Below the pieces are notes generated by a model. The model saw only the letters and a list, made by a program, of their open reading frames with translations. It was not told where the DNA came from and made no database searches. This document shows positions 50,757-59,589 of a stretch of DNA of 64,000 bases, one piece after another. A program made the translations under genes and the position numbers. Position 1 is the stretch's first letter, and every line of letters starts with the position of its first letter. This stretch comes from Candidatus Hydrogenedens sp. (lineage in GTDB: Bacteria > Hydrogenedentota > Hydrogenedentia > Hydrogenedentales > JAEUWI01), in the NCBI GenBank assembly GCA_016125095.1, contig WGMK01000015.1, positions 430,001 to 494,000 on the forward strand, given 5' to 3'.

Positions 50757-53435
50757 TCAGGAAGCGGTTGCGGCGGTCTTCTTCGCGGACTTCTTGCGCT
50801 TGCCGGCGTCCTTCTCCATCTCGGCGGCCTGGCGCTTCGACATGATGTCGGACCAGAACCACACCAGCGCGCTGGCGATGAAGATGGAGGAGTAGGTACC
50901 CACGAGGATACCGACGATGAGGATGAGCGCGAAGTCGTTGATGGCGGGGCCGCCGAAGAGGAACAGCACCACGCATACGAACAAGGTCGTCAACGAGGTG
51001 AGTGTCGTACGGCCCAAGGTCTCGTTGATCGAGATGTTGATCACCTCGGCCAGCTTGAGGCCCTTGCTGCGGTAGACCTGCAGGTCCTCGCGGATACGGT
51101 CGAACACGATGATCGTGTCGTTCAGCGAGTAACCGATAACCGTGAGCACGGCGGCCACCACCGGCAGGCTGATTTCGCGGCCGAGCAGCGAGAACACGCC
51201 CAGCGTGATGATCACGTCGTGCACCAGGGCCACCACCGCCGCGATGGCGAACTTCAGCTCGAAGCGGAAGGTGAGGTAGATGATGATGAACAGCAGCGAG
51301 TAGAACACCGACTGCATGGCGTCCCAGCGCAACTGGGCACCGGCTGCCGGACCCACGGTCTGCGCGTCTTCAATCGTCACCCCGGAGACGTCCCCGGAAG
51401 CGGACAGCGGCGCGACGGCCTGCTGAATGCGCTCGGCCACCGTGCCCGGACGAACGGTGTCGCCCTCGGCCGGGGGGGCGTCCTGCGCGCGGTCGATTTC
51501 CGACACACGAATGAGGAACTCGTTCATGGTCTCGGAGTCTTCGAGACCGGCCAACTGGACAATCGGATTGGCGAAGCCGGCGGCTTCCAGATCCGCGCGC
51601 ACATCGCCGGCAGTCACGTGGCTGGGATTGTCAATCGCCAGTTGCAGGTTGGTGCCCTCGGTGAAGTCCACGCCGAAGTTTCCTTCGCCGCGCACGCCGA
51701 AGATGACCAGCCCCGCAATGATGCAGAGCGCGCTCGCGGCGGCAGCCGGGGTGCGGCCCGCCAGGAACGGGATGCGCAGGTCGGGCTTGAACAGCGAGAA
51801 CATCTTGAGCTGCTTCACCAGGCCGCGGTTCAGGGCGAAGTCCATCAGGGCGCGGGAAAGGATCAGGGCGGCGAACACGCTGGTGACCACGCCGACGCTG
51901 AGCGTTACGGCGAAGCCCTGAATCGGTCCCGTGCCGAACTGGAAGAGCACCATGGCCGCGATGAGCGTGGTCACGTTGGCGTCGAGGATGGTCGAGGTGG
52001 CCTTCTGGAAGCCGGACTCCACGGACGACTTGAGCGAGTGGCCCAGCCGCAGTTCCTCGCGGATACGCTCGAAGATAAGCACGTTCGAGTCCACGGCCAT
52101 ACCAATGGTGAGAATCAGGCCGGCGATGCCCGGCAGGGTGAGCGTCATGCCGAAGTAGGCCATGAGCGCCATGAGGAACAGCGCGTTGAGCGAAAGCGAG
52201 ATAACCGCCACAACGCCCGCCGCGAGGTAGTAGACCAGGATGAACAAGCCAACGAGGCCGATGCCGGCGAGCGCCGACGTCACGCCGCTGTTTACCGACT
52301 GGGCACCGAGGCTCGGGCCGACCACGCGGGTGAATTCCTCGTGTACCGGCACTACCATCGAGCCGGAATTCAGCGCGATGGCAAGGTCGCGGGCTTCCTC
52401 GCCCATGAAATTACCGGTAATCGTGCCGTGCGCGCTAATCCGGTCGCGGATGACCGGCGCGCTGATGACGCTGTCGTCGATGACGATGGCCATCGCGCGG
52501 TTGATGTTGGCCTGGGTGGCCTTGCCGAAATCGGCCGCGGCGGCATTGTTGAAGCTGAACATGATCTGCCAGTGGGGCGGATTGCTCGGGTCCGGCGTAG
52601 CGCCGGCCGAGTCCAGGCCCTCGCCGCTGGCCAGCGGCGTCTTTTCCAGCAGGTACAGATCGTAGAACTGCTCCGTCGCATAGGGCTTCGGCGGCTGGCT
52701 GAAGGCGATCATCTTGTCGTCGGGGATGAGGCCCGGGGTCTCCGCCGCCTTGGCGAAAAGCGCCTTGGCGCCCTCGTAGTGTTCCGGCAGCACGCGGAAG
52801 CTGGAACGGCCCGGCTCGGGCTTGCTCACGTAGGCCAGGAACTCGGTCTCGAACTGGTTCTTGATCTCGGTGAACACCGGCACCGTCTCGTCCTGGCCGG
52901 CCACGATGTGGAAGTTCAGCTGGGCGGTCTTCTTGATAAGGTTGACCGCGCGGGTCACGTCCTTTTCACCCGGCAGCTGAATCTGCACCTGGTTGGTGCC
53001 GAGCGCCTGGATGATGGGCTCCTTCGCCTCGAAGTCGTTCACGCGGCGGCTGATCTGCTGCAGCACGACCTGCTGAATTTCCTTCTCGATGTCGGCATCG
53101 GTGTACTGGCGGTCGTAGTATTCCTGCAGGCGCTCGGGGCCCAGATCCTGCCAGTCGAACGACACCACCATGTGGAGGCCGCCCTGCAGGTCGAGCCCGA
53201 GGTTGATCACGCGGTCGCGGTCGAACTCGGACCAGCGCTTCAGGGAATACAGCGCTTCCGTGAAGGCGCCGGGACGGTCCTTGGCGCGTTCGAGATCTTC
53301 CTGCGCCCATTGCTTGAGGCGTTCAGCTCGCGCGTCTTCGCTGAGCGACATCCAGCCGATGGTGGGCACGACATTGAAAGCCGCCAAGGCCACCACGACC
53401 CAGATCAGTATCGTGCGTTGAATGGATTGCTGCAT
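50757..53435 (-). CDS. secDF: Fused protein translocase subunit SecDF
   Basis: This 892-residue fusion of SecD and SecF couples the proton gradient to late steps of Sec export. The SecD half (about 1-580) has a first span, a periplasmic P1 domain ('VINLGLDLQGGLHMVVSFDW', 'VQIQLPGEKDVTRAV') and five further spans ('IALNSGSMVVPVHEEF', 'LTIGMAVDSNVLIFERIREE'). The SecF half (about 590-892) has 'GVDFTEGTNLQLAI', 'TVIGYSLNDTIIVFDRIRED' and 'VNISINETLGRTTLTSLTTL'. Fusion is known in Bacillus and in planctomycete-like groups. It ends the tgt-yajC-secDF operon and is followed by a terminator. Confidence 0.95.
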   Translation of the reverse strand: MQQSIQRTILIWVVVALAAFNVVPTIGWMSLSEDARAERLKQWAQEDLERAKDRPGAFTEALYSLKRWSEFDRDRVINLGLDLQGGLHMVVSFDWQDLGPERLQEYYDRQYTDADIEKEIQQVVLQQISRRVNDFEAKEPIIQALGTNQVQIQLPGEKDVTRAVNLIKKTAQLNFHIVAGQDETVPVFTEIKNQFETEFLAYVSKPEPGRSSFRVLPEHYEGAKALFAKAAETPGLIPDDKMIAFSQPPKPYATEQFYDLYLLEKTPLASGEGLDSAGATPDPSNPPHWQIMFSFNNAAAADFGKATQANINRAMAIVIDDSVISAPVIRDRISAHGTITGNFMGEEARDLAIALNSGSMVVPVHEEFTRVVGPSLGAQSVNSGVTSALAGIGLVGLFILVYYLAAGVVAVISLSLNALFLMALMAYFGMTLTLPGIAGLILTIGMAVDSNVLIFERIREELRLGHSLKSSVESGFQKATSTILDANVTTLIAAMVLFQFGTGPIQGFAVTLSVGVVTSVFAALILSRALMDFALNRGLVKQLKMFSLFKPDLRIPFLAGRTPAAAASALCIIAGLVIFGVRGEGNFGVDFTEGTNLQLAIDNPSHVTAGDVRADLEAAGFANPIVQLAGLEDSETMNEFLIRVSEIDRAQDAPPAEGDTVRPGTVAERIQQAVAPLSASGDVSGVTIEDAQTVGPAAGAQLRWDAMQSVFYSLLFIIIYLTFRFELKFAIAAVVALVHDVIITLGVFSLLGREISLPVVAAVLTVIGYSLNDTIIVFDRIREDLQVYRSKGLKLAEVINISINETLGRTTLTSLTTLFVCVVLFLFGGPAINDFALILIVGILVGTYSSIFIASALVWFWSDIMSKRQAAEMEKDAGKRKKSAKKTAATAS

Positions 53436-53495
53436 CGGTGCGAACTCCAGCCCTCTCGATTCCCGACGCGCCCTGCGCGCGTGCGGGCATGCGGA

Positions 53496-53846
53496 TTACT
53501 TCTCTTCGGTTTTCTTGTCTTCCCTGCGCACCTGCGCAATGGCGGACTTGATGAATTCGATTTTGGTGTTGTCGTCGACCCGGACGACCACGTGGGATTC
53601 GGTCACGCCGACCACGGTGCCGCAGACGCCGCCGATGGTAACGACATGATCGCCCTTGCCCATCGCGGCGAGCATGTCCTGCTTTTCGCGGTCGCGCTTC
53701 TGCTGCGGCCGGATCATGAAGAAATAGAAAACAGCGCCCATGGCGAGCAGCATCGGCAGCATGGACATCAGCCCTTCAGTGCCGCTTCCCTGCCCGGCCT
53801 GCGCCAGCGGCAGCGCCGCAAGGGCGCGTCCAGAAAGTTCTACCAC
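53496..53846 (-). CDS. yajC: Preprotein translocase subunit YajC
   Basis: YajC (116 residues) has one span (about 27-47, 'LPMLLAMGAVFYFFMIRPQQ') and a soluble domain with 'MLAAMGKGDHVVTIGGVCGT' and 'VVGVTESHVVVRVDDNTKIE'. It binds SecDF and aids export. The start is GTG at 53846 with AAGGG upstream. The gap to tgt is 52 bases and to secDF 60 bases, on the same strand. The C-terminus is a Lys/Glu-rich tail, typical of the family. Confidence 0.94.
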   Translation of the reverse strand: MVELSGRALAALPLAQAGQGSGTEGLMSMLPMLLAMGAVFYFFMIRPQQKRDREKQDMLAAMGKGDHVVTIGGVCGTVVGVTESHVVVRVDDNTKIEFIKSAIAQVRREDKKTEEK

Positions 53847-53898
53847 GTCAAATACCCTTTAATTCGGTGTGCGCGGGTATACCCGTCCCGTTCAGCAT

Positions 53899-55029
53899 TT
53901 ATTCACCCGAGGTGTACGCTTCGAGGAAGGCCCGCTTGAAGTCGGGAAAAGCCCCGTTTCGGATGGCTTCTCGCGAATGAACGGCCAATTGTAGCATGAA
54001 GAAAACGTTATGTAAAGTATTGAGGCGCAAGGACAAAATCTCCCCACAGCGGTACAGGTGGTGGAGATAGGCCTTCGTATAATGCCCGCCGACCGGGTTG
54101 GGCCAGGCCGGTTCGAGCGGCTCGAAATCGCGCGCGTACCTGGCATTCTTGATGTTGACCTTGCCGCGCGTGGTGAACAGGCTGCCGTTGCGGGCGTTGC
54201 GCGTGGGCATAACGCAGTCGAACATATCGATACCGCGCTCGATGGCGTCGAGGAAGTCTTCGGGCGGGCCCACGCCCATCAGGTAGCGCGGCTTGTGTTC
54301 GGGCAGCAAGGGCGCGGCCCATTCGACCGCGCGGCGCATCTCGTCCTTGCTCTCCCCCACGCTCACGCCTCCGATGGCATAGCCGGGAAAATCGAGGTCG
54401 GCCAGCGTGCGGGCGCTCTCCTGGCGCAGGTCTTCGTAGGTACTGCCCTGCACGATACCGAAGAGCGCCTGATGCTCGGCGCCGAGCGATTCCCATTGCG
54501 CCTTGCAGCGCGCCGCCCAGGCATGGGTCATCCGCATGGATTTTTCGGCATGTTCGCGCGTGGCCGGATAGCTGGTGCACTCGTCGAAGCACATCATGAT
54601 GTCCGAGCCGATGCTGTGCTGCACGTCGATGGCCTTCTCGGGCGAGAAAAAATGGCGCGAGCCGTCGATATGGCTCTGGAACTGCACGCCGTCGGGCGTG
54701 ACCTTTGTGAGGCCGTCGAGGCTGAACACCTGGAAGCCGCCCGAGTCGGTCAGGATGGGGCGGTCCCAGGCCATGAATTGATGCAGCCCGCCGGCGGCCT
54801 CGAGCGTTTCGGTGCCCGGGCGCAGGTATAAATGGTAGGCGTTACCCAGGATGATGGGCGCGTCGAGGGCGACGAGGTCTTCCTGGCTGAGCGCCTTAAC
54901 GCTGCCCTGCGTGCCCACGGCCATGAACACGGGCGTCTCGATTTCGCCGTGCGGCAGCGAAATCCGGCCCGCCCGCGCGGCGCAATGCGGATCCTGCGCC
55001 TCGAGGGTAAATCGCATTTGGGGGTTCAT
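53899..55029 (-). CDS. tgt: Queuine tRNA-ribosyltransferase (TGT)
   Basis: TGT (376 residues, normal length) exchanges guanine-34 in tRNA His/Asn/Asp/Tyr for the queuine precursor preQ1. 'RAGRISLPHGEIETPVFMAV', 'ILTDSGGFQVFSLDGLTKVT' and 'FSPEKAIDVQHSIGSDIMMC' then FDECT hold the catalytic Asp residues. 'PRYLMGVGPPEDFLDAIERG' and 'DMFDCVMPTRNARNGSLFT' follow, and the latter includes the nucleophile Asp. The expected CxCxxC-H zinc site is not evident: the region reads 'KAYLHHLYRCGEILSLRLNT', with only one Cys, so zinc binding may differ. AGGGAG lies five bases before the ATG. It leads the yajC-secDF run. Confidence 0.92.
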   Translation of the reverse strand: MNPQMRFTLEAQDPHCAARAGRISLPHGEIETPVFMAVGTQGSVKALSQEDLVALDAPIILGNAYHLYLRPGTETLEAAGGLHQFMAWDRPILTDSGGFQVFSLDGLTKVTPDGVQFQSHIDGSRHFFSPEKAIDVQHSIGSDIMMCFDECTSYPATREHAEKSMRMTHAWAARCKAQWESLGAEHQALFGIVQGSTYEDLRQESARTLADLDFPGYAIGGVSVGESKDEMRRAVEWAAPLLPEHKPRYLMGVGPPEDFLDAIERGIDMFDCVMPTRNARNGSLFTTRGKVNIKNARYARDFEPLEPAWPNPVGGHYTKAYLHHLYRCGEILSLRLNTLHNVFFMLQLAVHSREAIRNGAFPDFKRAFLEAYTSGE

Positions 55030-55125
55030 CGCTTCTCCCTGAAAGCGGCGGAGCATAGCAGATATGCGCATCCCGGTCGTATTTGTTAACAATGGGCCAC
55101 CACGCCAACCCACGGGAGCCGAGCC

Positions 55126-55587
55126 ATGAACGAATTCAAGACCCTCCGATTGCAGCGCCAACTGATTCACAAACTGGTATCGTCGTTCAGCCAGGAGGAA
55201 CTGTTTACGATTCTTCCCTACCGCCGGAACAACATCGCCTGGAACCTGGGGCACATTGTCACCATTGAGCAGGCGCTGACCTATGGGCTGTCGGGCGCGG
55301 CCTGGAACCTGCCGGACCATTACCGCGCATGGTACCTGCGCGACACATCGCCCGCCGACTGGACCGGCGAGCCCGACGTGCCCCGGCTGCTGGACGAACT
55401 GATGACCCTGCCCGACAAGACCGAGGCCGATTACCACGCGGACGCGTTCGCCAACTACAAGCCCATCACCACCAGCACGGGCGCGTATCTGGATACTGTG
55501 GAGACGGCCATCGGCTTCAACAATTTCCACGAAGGCATGCACACGGGCTTCATCATGGCTATCCAGAAGGAACTCGCGGCGGGATAA
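55126..55587 (+). CDS. DinB-family (DinB_2-like) protein
   Basis: This 153-residue four-helix-bundle protein of the DinB/YfiT superfamily probably binds a divalent metal. The metal histidines sit in 'IAWNLGHIVTIEQALTYGLS' (His in NLGH) and 'NFHEGMHTGFIMAIQKEL' (HxxxH). Superfamily members include thiol transferases and mycothiol-dependent enzymes, but most are unassigned. The 5'-end 'FKTLRLQRQLIHKLVSSFSQ' resembles other members. It is divergent from tgt and has GGGAG before the ATG. The reaction is unknown. Confidence 0.8.
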   Translation: MNEFKTLRLQRQLIHKLVSSFSQEELFTILPYRRNNIAWNLGHIVTIEQALTYGLSGAAWNLPDHYRAWYLRDTSPADWTGEPDVPRLLDELMTLPDKTEADYHADAFANYKPITTSTGAYLDTVETAIGFNNFHEGMHTGFIMAIQKELAAG

Positions 55588-55694
55588 ACCCATCAGAAGC
55601 GTCTGAGTGGTCGGGCGAGATTCTGTCGAGCCATCCTGATGCGTGTGCTTCGGAATGGCCCCAGAGCACTTATCGCTGCCCGAATGCCCGCCAA

Positions 55695-55861
55695 CATCGT
55701 CATTGCGAGGGGCGAGTCTCCGAGCGACGCGGCAACCTCTTTGGCGCGATGGTGGGTTGTCCGGAGCAGGGTACCGGCAGCTTCTTGCTGGCGACGGTCT
55801 GCACGGCATTCCGCCGTCAACGCGCCAAAGAGGTTGCCGCGCTTCGCTCGCAATGACGATG
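55695..55861. repeat. Fold-back repeat (CGTCATTGCGAG family)
   Basis: The left arm 55695-55748 begins CATCGTCATTGCGAGGGGCG and runs to GGCAACCTCTTTGGCGCG. The right arm 55821-55861 begins CGCGCCAAAGAGGTTGCCGC and ends AATGACGATG. They pair closely around a loop of about 70 bases. The surrounding 529-bp gap (55588-56116) has no credible gene. It also holds GGTAGGGCGAGCCGTACCCG (near 55918) and GGCTCATGGGGACATTCGCC (near 55998), arms of other repeats also found after carB. Confidence 0.8.
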
Positions 55862-56116
55862 TTAGGGAGATTGGGCGGAAGACAAACGCGCGATGACGTT
55901 ACGATCGCGCCGGCACGGTAGGGCGAGCCGTACCCGCGAGCCCCTGACGTGAGGGCTTTGCTGCCGGAGCGATTTCCCGACGACGGTACCGGGCGCTCGG
56001 CTCATGGGGACATTCGCCCCACCGGTCGGAGCCCCGCCGGCACTTCCGGCCCCGGCCTTTAAGCGGGCGGAATGGGGCGGTATACTGTGCGGCTTTACCG
56101 GCGTTCGAGGTGTTTC

Positions 56117-57535
56117 ATGCGCGATCGGGAAGTTACACGGCGGGGTTTCATGGCGGCTTCGGCGGCAGGCCTGGCGGCAGGCTGGGCGGGTTGCTCGGCC
56201 CCGACGCCGCAATCGGCGGCGTCCACGGCGCTGCCCGAGCGGCCGAATATCGTCCTGATCATCCTCGACACGCTGCGCGCGGATAAGCTCGGGTGCTACG
56301 GCTACCCGGCGGATACCTCGCCGGAATTCGATGCGCTGGCCCAGGCGGGCGTGCGCTTCGACCGGGTGATCAGCCAGTGCCCCTGGACGCGCCCGTCGTG
56401 CGGATCGCTGCTCACGTCGCTGTATCCGCGCACGCTGGGGCTGTACAAGGAACAGAACGAGGTGCTGCCGCCGCACTTCGACACGCTGCCCAAGCTCTTG
56501 CAGCAGGCGGGTTACCGTACCTACGGGATTACCGCGAACCCCAACCTGAACGAAATCTATAACTTCCATTTGGGCTTCGACGCGTACGAAGACAGCGCGG
56601 TGATTTTCGGGTGGATGGACAAGGAGCCGGGCAAGCAGGTGCGCACGCGCGGCATGCGGCTGCCCTCGGCGCCGGAGATGTTCGCGAAGGCGGTGGACTG
56701 GGCGAAGCAGGGCGAGGGCCCGGCGTACATGCAGATCAACGCCATGGAAATCCACGAGTGGCTCATCAGCAACACGATGGTCCGCCCGGAATTCCAGGAC
56801 CTGTACACCAACCTCGGCGAGCGCTATCCGCGCTACCTGCAATCCGTGCGGCAGCTGACGCATGACGTGGCGGCCTTCATACGCGAATTGAGCCTGGTGC
56901 CGGGCTGGGACAACACGGTCTTCGCGCTGCTGGCGGACCACGGCGAGGGCCTGGACGACCACGGCGACCTGGAGCACGACCGCGTGCATGGCTGGCTGCT
57001 GTATGAATCGGCGGTGGTGGTGCCGTGGGTGCTGTACCACCCGACGTGGCGGCCGGCGCGCAACATTGTGCCGCAGCCGGTGCGCCTGCTCGAGGTGACG
57101 CCCACCCTGCTGGACTTGGCGGGCGTGCCCGCGCCGGAGGCGATGGAGGGCCGCTCGATGCTGCCGGTGCTGACCGGCGCGGCGGGCGCGGTGGAGATGC
57201 CGGAATACCTGATGACCGAGACGCAATGGCGTGATGCCAACAAGCTGGGCGCGTACGCCTCGGACTGGAAGCTCTTCGAGAACAAGGCGCGGATGGCGGG
57301 CGCGGGTCCCATTGAACTGCAACCGCGCGGCGGCGGCGAGCGCGGCAGCGAGACCGACCAGTCGCAGCAGCACCCCGACACCACGGCGGCGATGAAGGCC
57401 TATGTGGATCAGTGGGCCGCGCAATATCCGGAGGCGCCGCCGATGCCGCAGTCGAAGCAGCTGACGCCGGAAGAAGTGGAACAAATGCAGGCCATCGGGT
57501 ATCTCGGCGGCACGGAGGACCAGGACGGATCATGA
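56117..57535 (+). CDS. Tat-exported sulfatase-fold lipoprotein
   Basis: This 472-residue member of the alkaline-phosphatase superfamily has a twin-arginine signal TRRGFM (7-12) with lipobox AGC (Cys26), so export is folded and the product is lipidated. 'NIVLIILDTLRADKLGCYGY' holds the metal Asp51, and 'LLADHGEGLDDHGDLEHD' the later metal ligands. The catalytic segment reads T91-R-P-S-C95 in 'CPWTRPSCGSLLTSLYPR', not C/S-x-P-x-R, so the formylglycine sulfatase motif is absent and Thr91 or Cys95 would be the nucleophile. It may be a phosphodiesterase- or phosphotransferase-type enzyme. It overlaps the next gene by four bases (ATGA). Confidence 0.85.
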   Translation: MRDREVTRRGFMAASAAGLAAGWAGCSAPTPQSAASTALPERPNIVLIILDTLRADKLGCYGYPADTSPEFDALAQAGVRFDRVISQCPWTRPSCGSLLTSLYPRTLGLYKEQNEVLPPHFDTLPKLLQQAGYRTYGITANPNLNEIYNFHLGFDAYEDSAVIFGWMDKEPGKQVRTRGMRLPSAPEMFAKAVDWAKQGEGPAYMQINAMEIHEWLISNTMVRPEFQDLYTNLGERYPRYLQSVRQLTHDVAAFIRELSLVPGWDNTVFALLADHGEGLDDHGDLEHDRVHGWLLYESAVVVPWVLYHPTWRPARNIVPQPVRLLEVTPTLLDLAGVPAPEAMEGRSMLPVLTGAAGAVEMPEYLMTETQWRDANKLGAYASDWKLFENKARMAGAGPIELQPRGGGERGSETDQSQQHPDTTAAMKAYVDQWAAQYPEAPPMPQSKQLTPEEVEQMQAIGYLGGTEDQDGS

Positions 57536-59580
57536 GCGTACTCAACAAGGAACGCGGGCCGGTTTCCGATGGCGTGGGCGCGGCCCTGACGCTGGGCGCG
57601 GTGGTCGCCTTCGCAATGATCATGTACAGCACCGCGTGGCTGTGCGACGACGCCTACATCTCTTACCGCGTGGCCGAAAACTTTCTCGACGGCAACGGGC
57701 TGCGCTGGAACGTGGTGGAGCGCGTGCAGCCCTTCACGCATCCGCTGTGGCTCTTCCTGAACACGGCGGTATTCGCCGTGTGGCGCGACGGCTACCTGAC
57801 GTGGCTGGCGGTGGCGATGGGCACCTCGCTGCTGGCGGTGTGCGTGGCGGCCCTCGGCCTGGCGCGCAACTGGGGCGGCGCGGTGCTGGCCGTGGGGCTC
57901 CTGTGCTTCTCGCGCGCCTTCATGGATTATTCGACCTCGGGCCTCGAGAACCCGCTTTCGTACCTGTTGCTCGGGCTGTTCGCGGCCATCTTCTTCCGGC
58001 GGCAATGGGGCTACGGCTCGCTGTTCGCGCTCTCGCTGGCGGCCTCGCTCGCCACGTTGAACCGGATGGACACGCTGCTGTTCTTCCTGCCCGCCCTGGC
58101 CTACGCCTGGCTCACGCTGCGGGGCATCCGCGCCCTGTTCGTCGTGTTCCTCGGATTCCTGCCGTTCATCGGCTGGGAAGTCTTTTCGATTGTCTACTAC
58201 GGTTTCCCCTTTCCGAACACGGCCTATGCCAAGCTCGGTACGGGCATCGATTCCGGCGAACTGATCGCGCAGGGCTTCCATTACTTGAACTACACCCTGC
58301 AGCGCGATCCCTCCACGTTTATTTTCCTGGGGCTGGGCCTGCTGGTGCCCTTTATCGCGCGGGATTTCAAGGCCATGCTGCTGTCGCTCGGCGGCCTGCT
58401 GTATGTGGTGTACGTCATCAAGATCGGCGGCGACTTCATGGGCGGGCGGTTCCTCGCGGTGCCGTTCCTGCTGAGCGTCATCCTGCTGTCGCGGCTGCCG
58501 ATGCCCATCAGCAGCCCGCGCACGTGGATCATCCTGGGCATCGGCGCGGCGGTCAGCCTGTCGCGCCCGTTTTCGCCGCCGACGACCGGGCAGGACTTCG
58601 GCGAGCGCGTGTACGACCTGAGCGTGCCGGCCTCGCAGGGCGGTTTCCGCGATCGCATCGCCCGGCTGCAATACGGCTGGAATGCCTTCGAGAATCCGCA
58701 GGCGGCCATCGTGGTGCCGGGTTTCAAGGACGACAGCGGCGTGGGCGACGAGCGCCGCTTCTACTATCAGGTGGCAGGACTGCTGCAATGGCAGCCGGGC
58801 AAGGAGATGCCCACGCACAGCTACGCGCAGACCGGACGGCAATACCGCGCCACGCAGGAAAAGGGCCCGAAGATACACGGCAGCGTCGGGTTCCGCGGAT
58901 TCTTCGGCGGGCCGTCGGTGTACATCATCGATTCCTACGCGCTGGCCGATCCGCTGCTGGCGCGCCTGCCCGCCCGCTACGCGCCGAACTGGCGCATCGG
59001 CCATTTCACCCGCGAGATTCCGGCCGGATACCAGGCCTCGGTGCTGGACGGCCCGAATGTGATTCAGGATCGCCAGCTCGCGGAGTACTATGACATCCTC
59101 CGCCTGATAACGCGCGGCCCCCTGTTCGACCCCGCCCGGCTCGAGGCCGTGTGGAACATGAACACCGGAAAATACGCGCACCTGGTGGACGACGACCAGT
59201 ACCGCTTCGCGGGGATGCGCCGTATGCCGCAGTCGAGCTATGCCGATCCCAAGCCCGAGGGCACGGCATGGAATGCGCCGGGCACGCTGCAGCTGAACCT
59301 GCGCGGCGCGGAATTCCAGCTGGGCGAGGCGGTGCACAACTCGATGGTCGAGGCGAGCCTGGACAACCGGGATACCTACCGGCTGCTGTTCATGCTGGGC
59401 GGCAAGCAGGTGGGCAAGCGCGACGAGACGATTCCGCCGGTGCCGCGCGGCGGCCTGGCCCTGGTGAAGATTCCGGTGCCGCTGAGCGCCGTGCGGGCGG
59501 GCTACGACGCCATCCGCGTCATCCCGATTCCGGGCGGCAAGGAAGAGAAGTACGCGCTCGGGCACATCCGCCCGCTGTAG
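57532..59580 (+). CDS. GT-C-type polytopic membrane glycosyltransferase-like protein
   Basis: This 682-residue protein has 10-12 spans in its first 360 residues and a C-terminal soluble domain of about 290 residues. The first loop, 'AWLCDDAYISYRVAENFLDG', then 'NGLRWNVVERVQPFTHPLWL', matches a motif shared by lipid-linked-sugar transferases. There the Asp-Asp pair is the catalytic part, and substrates are polyprenyl-phosphate sugars. 'FSRAFMDYSTSGLENPLSYL' and 'NRMDTLLFFLPALAY' are also typical. It overlaps the sulfatase-fold gene by four bases, so both probably act on the same envelope glycolipid or glycoprotein. Substrate unknown. Confidence 0.75.
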   Translation: MSVLNKERGPVSDGVGAALTLGAVVAFAMIMYSTAWLCDDAYISYRVAENFLDGNGLRWNVVERVQPFTHPLWLFLNTAVFAVWRDGYLTWLAVAMGTSLLAVCVAALGLARNWGGAVLAVGLLCFSRAFMDYSTSGLENPLSYLLLGLFAAIFFRRQWGYGSLFALSLAASLATLNRMDTLLFFLPALAYAWLTLRGIRALFVVFLGFLPFIGWEVFSIVYYGFPFPNTAYAKLGTGIDSGELIAQGFHYLNYTLQRDPSTFIFLGLGLLVPFIARDFKAMLLSLGGLLYVVYVIKIGGDFMGGRFLAVPFLLSVILLSRLPMPISSPRTWIILGIGAAVSLSRPFSPPTTGQDFGERVYDLSVPASQGGFRDRIARLQYGWNAFENPQAAIVVPGFKDDSGVGDERRFYYQVAGLLQWQPGKEMPTHSYAQTGRQYRATQEKGPKIHGSVGFRGFFGGPSVYIIDSYALADPLLARLPARYAPNWRIGHFTREIPAGYQASVLDGPNVIQDRQLAEYYDILRLITRGPLFDPARLEAVWNMNTGKYAHLVDDDQYRFAGMRRMPQSSYADPKPEGTAWNAPGTLQLNLRGAEFQLGEAVHNSMVEASLDNRDTYRLLFMLGGKQVGKRDETIPPVPRGGLALVKIPVPLSAVRAGYDAIRVIPIPGGKEEKYALGHIRPL

Positions 59581-59589
59581 CGTCGCGGA

